Positions 59,300 through 64,000 of a stretch of DNA of 64,000 nt are shown in pieces (position 1 is the first letter of the stretch; each line of letters starts with the position of its first letter). Both the position numbers and the translations under genes were made by a program. The notes beneath the pieces are model-generated. The model was not told the origin of the DNA. It ran no database searches and saw only the letters and a list, made by a program, of their open reading frames with translations. Source of the stretch: Loxodes magnus (taxonomy: Eukaryota; Ciliophora; Karyorelictea; Loxodida; Loxodidae); the NCBI GenBank assembly GCA_946699065.1, contig CAMPDV010001223.1, positions 62,001-126,000 on the forward strand. The letters run 5' to 3'.

Positions 59300-60560
59300 T
59301 AAAATAAAAGAGGGAAACCAGGTTTATCTGTTTTTGGAATTATTGATATTAGAATGTGGAGACTTAATATAGAATCTGCTATCCACGTACTATGGAAACT
59401 AGTAAATAAGCCTCTTTGCTAGCATCAGAGAGATGTTATTTAAATCTCCTTTAATTTTCTTCTATCTTAAGATCTGGTAAAATTAAGCTTGAAATAGGCT
59501 GAAGTAATTTCATTCTATAATTTTTACTTGGAAGTTATAACTAAAGCATTAATTTTTAATCTTCATTTTAGGCGTAGCCCTCTATAAGTTAGTTTAAATA
59601 ATAAGCATTCCTAGACAATTGGATCTTACAGCATTGCTTAATAAAATTGCCTAGGTCTTTAACTTCATTTTCTGTTTTTCCTGCTTAATATGAACTTGAA
59701 TTCTGTCTTAGGTACGCTTTGTAATTTTTATCTTCTACTACTGGAATTTTCTCACTTCAAACTTAACTAATTCTATCTCATTAAAAAGGTTATTATCCAT
59801 CTCACCATATCTGAACTTCTATATTGCTTTACCTAATGTAATTCTATAAAAATGGAAGTCTTTTTAAGCTTATACTAATATAACTAAACCTGCTTTATAT
59901 TTATAAGGAAGTTCATTAAATCAAGTCTTCTAGAATCCATAAATTACTAAACTTCATCTTTTCTTGTTCATTTTTACTCCCAATAACATACTCTTATAAT
60001 CATTATTCATAAATAATGATTGCCATATAAAGGAATGCGGTTAAACTAATGTAACTGCTGAGATTATCTTTAATCTACTTTTTCAACGACACCAATGAAT
60101 TAAGAAAGCTTCTCGTTTTTCTGATTGATAAGATTTTTTTACCAAACCTCCTTTATCTTTCAAAGGAAGATAATTATTAATATAACTTCCTTATATCTCC
60201 TTGTCTAGATTGCTTTAGATATAATTTTTATCTCAAGCAATTTTCAACTTATTTCACTCTTAATTTAGCTTTCTTCCTATAAATTATCAGCCTTTCAAAT
60301 TGCTTACCTCTATTGATTTAACATAATAACTATCCTTATAATTCAGCATATAACCAAGCGTACCTGAATTAAAGGAGATAAATTATCTACCATCGCTATT
60401 TAGTAGCTATTTTTCTGAACTAACCATAGCTAAACTCTTCTTACTTCTTTATCTATCAATTCAAATAGCAAGATCTTAACTTTTCTCCTTCCGTTTGCAG
60501 GCAATAACCACTAAATAATTTAAAGTATTTTGATCATATTTTTCAGGTTCTGTTATATTA
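59300..60560 (-). CDS. Unknown protein gene, right copy (C-terminal ~415 codons)
   Basis: On the minus strand one frame stays protein-like for about 415 codons, with many Trp encoded by TGA (for example in KGWQFIGRK, NQEWNKLKIAWDKN and NKKRWSLVIYGFQKTWFNEL). Balanced hydrophobic/charged composition and agreement with the left copy at 1-230 argue for real coding. Upstream, at about 60640-61000, another frame is coil-like (NLARAEQLSKLKQVQQLEN), so an intron or a frameshift lies near 60600. The end near 59300 is not fixed. I do not recognise the family. A C-terminal motif (YVDSRFYIKS) recurs at about 11790. Confidence 0.5.
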
Positions 60561-63500
60561 CAATCCTAAAGTATTATTTATATAAGACAGACTTTTACCT
60601 CTTTCTATCTAGTTTGTAAGATAAAAGAAAATGCTTATTATAGCTGATAGAAGAACACATTTCAACTTTCTCAGCTAGAATAGGAAATTTTTCCTAGAAT
60701 TTTTAAATTAGCAGATATAACTTTAATTCTTTAGTCTTTAGCTGACATTCAGAAAACTAACTTCTTAAGCTTCTTAAGCTTTTAAATCATTATCTGTATT
60801 CTCAAGCTGCTAAACTTACTTCAATTTGCTTAATTACTCTGCTCTTGCTAAGTTACCTTCAATGGATTTATTTAGGAGATTTACTAAAAAGGCAGCTGAC
60901 TTTAAGTACCATATTTAGATTTTCCAAGCCTTTTCGTTAAATTTAGCCAATGAGTCTCTATAGATTTAAGGTTAAAGCTTAATTATAATATTAGCCTCAC
61001 ACTGATAATCTAGTTTGAGTAGCTTTGTTAACTAGTAGATATTTTAATATCTGGATCTGAATACTTTTGAATCTTTAGATCTTTTGAACAAGAAAGCAAG
61101 GGAATAAGAGTATTGTAGAAAAAATAAGGAAGAATCCAAGTCTAGAAACATAAAAGTAAAAGCTTAATCTTCTTAGATTTTTAGGTTTCTTTATTAACTA
61201 TGAGGAGGTTTAAATAAAACGCAGAATGAAGAGTAATAACTTGAAAGCAAATTCAAGTGATTAAATATCAACCAGGAAAAAGGAAACTAATAAATTAAAT
61301 TAAAAGACCTTAGTCTACATTCCATTATTGCCTTAAACAGAATTTGAAGTGTTGAGCATTCGAAATTAAATTAAAGTAATTTAAATTGCAAAATAAGCAT
61401 TACAAACTAAGCAGAAACCTATTTCAAGTAGATTAAAAGGATAAGATAAGGCAGGAGAAGATTGACAATTAGCATACCTTCCTCTTTAATTTTTTTTACT
61501 ACAATTAAGCTTTTAACTGTCATCTTGAAGAGTCAGAGCTAGTATTAAATATTAGTGAAATATCTCATTGGTCCTGTTTTTTATTGATCAGTAGAAACTA
61601 ACTACAAGAAAGATATTAAAATGAGACATTAAAATTGATAAAGCACAGAAGTATTTCAAATAAGAAAGCATAGCTTAGAGAAAGCCAAGTTAATTATTAT
61701 GTTTAATCACCGAAAAATATTTAAAACAGATTCATAGTTGGAATTCAAGAAGATTAACTTCCATTTTTAAGAAAATTAAGTAACAAAATTCCTTTAGAAG
61801 AGATTGATTTTGATTTTAGAGTAAATCTTTCTACGAAGAAACAGCTTTAAATAACTGATTTTACTTACCTTTATTATTTTATTGCTAGAGGTTACCCAAA
61901 AGGCTTGAAAAATAAAAAGAACAATATTAATATAAGACTTAACAAAATCAAAAGTTAAAGAGTGGTAATAATAATGCTGAATTTTAGTATACTGACAGTA
62001 TTGTATAAGGTATGCAACAAGTCTGCAAAAGTGTTATGTATGAAATAAGCAAAATTTATTAATACTTTAGTGAGATTTCTTAAGGTTTAAACACTTACTA
62101 AGCATGCAGAAATTAAATAAAGACTTATTGGTATAAATCATAATAATTACTCAATTTAGTAAAGTTATCAAGTAGTAAGTAGTGTAATGTAGTATCAAGT
62201 AAAGGCTATTAGATTGCAAAACCAATAGCCTGCCTTAATAAAACTTACTTCTTTCAGGTAAATTTTGATTGACGGTCTTTCTATATAATCCAGATTCATA
62301 GTAACTTATTTAATTAAATAAACTTTTTGATTTAATAAATATATTAATAAAAAATGGTTATCTGCTTGTTTTATTTTAAGTTACAGAAACTTAAACTAGC
62401 TTAGTATTTTACTAACGATAGCTCCTTTTTAGATATACCTAGTTCAATATTTATTATAGCCTTTTATCTCCTTCTCTTCTTGAAGCTATCATTTTTCACT
62501 TGATCTTGAAATAAGCTTTTGTATAGTTATTGCACTTGTTAATTTGGCTGAGTTTATTCATTTACTTAGACTAAATGCATCTTCCTTCATTCTACAACTA
62601 AGCTTCTTTAAACATAAATCTAATCTCAAGTCTTAAATAAGAAAAATTTTCAAAAACTTCTAAAATACCTCCAGTATTACTAACTCTCAACTGATCTGCT
62701 TTATTTTACATCTATGAACTAAATAACCCCTTGCTTTAGCTACCAGTTTTCAGACTTATTTCCCTTTTAGCTAAACTTATAGAAACTAAGTTTTTATTTC
62801 TTAGACATTTCTTCTTAAATAATCTAATATTGAAAATCTCAGGCCATTCCAAGGAATTTGTTGATACTTAAGCTTTTGAACTTAGCTCAGAAACTTGAAT
62901 ACTTCTAGCTAAATCTCAAAATTAAGTAGCTGATGTAACTTTATCAATTAGACTCTGACTAAAGATAAGTTTTTACTTAGTTTTTTGATATTCACTCCTT
63001 TCTTGCATCATCAAAAAACTTAAATTTAAAGAATAAGGCACTCAACTACTTATCATATCTGTAACGTTCGAAATTGTCATGCTGATATATACCAAAAAGA
63101 TTTATCTCCAACAATATACTGATAGAAGGATTTTCCATATAAATAACTTCTTACACATCAACTAAACTGGAAAAAATATCTTAGTTTAGCCTTTTAATTG
63201 AAATTCCCACTATCCATTCTAGAATTACTTAGCACACTTTTCCATATAAAAGCTATATAATTTTTACTTTAACTAACTTAAAAGATTATATTATTTACCT
63301 TTTATTTAATTATTAGAAGAATGGACTAGAATAAAACTTAAAAATTAATAAAGGAAATAAACAAGCTAAAAGGATTAAAACTTTAAGCTAGTAAAGTATT
63401 AGACACAAACAAGTGTATTTAATGCTTAGATTATTAAACATAACTTAATTTTACTTTATAGTTAGCCAATTAAAATAAAAATCCCTAGATTAATAAATTA

Positions 63501-64000
63501 AATGGCTTCTAGCGAGCTAATAATTATTAGTTGTCCTAAACAATTCAATCGCTTTAGTGATGCTTGCAGCACCAAACAACAGAAGAGCTTTGATGTGAAG
63601 ATTGAAGTTTCATGAAAGTGCTGAAGAATCATGTATTGAATTCCAAACCCTCGCTAAGAAATTAACAAAACTTATAGATATTTCTAAGAGATAAAGCAAA
63701 GCTACAATATTTTCCATAACTATTTTTACTGGATTAAAATCTAGAACTAGATGAACATGATCATAAGATTCGCAGTTAACCACTTCGCTGTTTTGATTAA
63801 TAAATAATTTAGAAGTAATTACTTTGGATACAAGGATAACTTAAATAGGGAAAATAATTACATATATGAATATATATAAAATGTTGCTGATTCTCATGAT
63901 TGAGAATTGAAGGGAGCTGTAACACCTGTCAAAAATTAAGATTAATGCAGAATCTGCTGGGCTTTCAGTACTGTAGGAAGTTTTGAAGGAGCTTACTTAA
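59815..64000. repeat. Direct-repeat module, copy 3, cut by window end
   Basis: Begins with the same bases as position 1 and follows copy 1 to the end of the window, with the unknown gene first and the protease copy last. Identity is highest in the first 285 bases. The unknown gene extends left beyond 59815, so the repeat probably also extends past the left edge of the window in copy 1. Confidence 0.92.
63502..64000 (+). pseudogene. Cathepsin L-like pseudogene (copy 3), partial
   Basis: The ATG at 63502 is followed by a one-base deletion near 63527 that shifts the frame inside the signal segment; further small changes occur near 63660-63690. The active-site region near the window end reads CRICWAFS, so the catalytic Cys remains but the preceding Gly-Ser is changed. 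The rest lies outside the window. It is broken at its N-terminal end, unless an alternative start is used. Confidence 0.8.

Noticed and set aside
60560..61000. Possible dynein stalk-like coil upstream of the unknown gene
   Set aside because: A few coil residues looked suggestive, but no AAA motif or conserved dynein block could be found in either frame.
1..64000. tRNA, rRNA, telomere repeats
   Set aside because: I saw no cloverleaf with a GGTTCGAATC-type T arm, no rRNA-like block and no CCCCAA/GGGGTT-type telomeric runs. A tRNA scan would be needed to be sure.

Overview
The window is AT-rich eukaryotic nuclear DNA, almost certainly from a ciliate. No long reading frame exists under the standard code. 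Reading TAA and TAG as Gln opens a complete cathepsin L-type protease (3773-4804). Reading TGA as Trp as well opens a 2266-residue MORN/leucine-rich-repeat protein (46381-53181) and its 988-residue relative (24293-27259). The three best-supported genes still appear to end at TGA, so TGA seems to be Trp inside genes and stop at their ends. That matches the ambiguous code of karyorelict ciliates such as Loxodes and Parduczia (translation table 27); a Condylostoma-like code (table 28) is the main alternative. Because all three stops can be sense codons, an open frame alone is weak evidence here. I relied on motifs, paralogue agreement and ATG-to-TGA frame checks, and kept confidence low elsewhere.

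Layout. (1) 1-4270 is one copy of a repeated module holding a minus-strand unknown gene and the intact protease. A partial second copy with a dead protease lies at 9104-11741. A third starts at 59815 and runs off the right end. (2) 5030-9100 and 11741-24240 hold short or decayed genes: a duplicated segment (8105-9060 and 15838-16800), a leucine-rich-repeat pseudogene (14580-15840, minus), two zinc-knuckle gene copies (19697-20569 minus, 23348-24030 plus) and an unrecognised 245-residue protein (22086-22823). (3) 24240-31505 and 43060-53235 are the arms of a large inverted repeat. Each arm carries a MORN-LRR gene and a decayed zinc-knuckle gene. The arms differ by about 28 extra 138-bp MORN units in the right arm and by a 0.9-kb insertion in the left arm that carries an apparently intact zinc-knuckle gene. 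(4) The 11.5-kb spacer holds another zinc-knuckle copy, a membrane-anchored LRR protein (35575-38198), a 330-residue secreted or membrane protein (40084-41076) and a frameshifted WD40 gene (41361-42250, minus). (5) 53235-59814 holds a third LRR copy (55081-56560) and a charged protein (58498-59091 or further).

The region looks like fast-evolving, duplication-rich ciliate sequence rather than a pathway cluster. The most notable points are the double role of TGA, shown by TGA/TGG exchange at the same conserved Trp in paralogues; the MORN array expansion between two otherwise similar arms; and a dispersed family of about 280-residue coiled-coil plus CCHC zinc-knuckle proteins that resembles a Gag-like mobile element.
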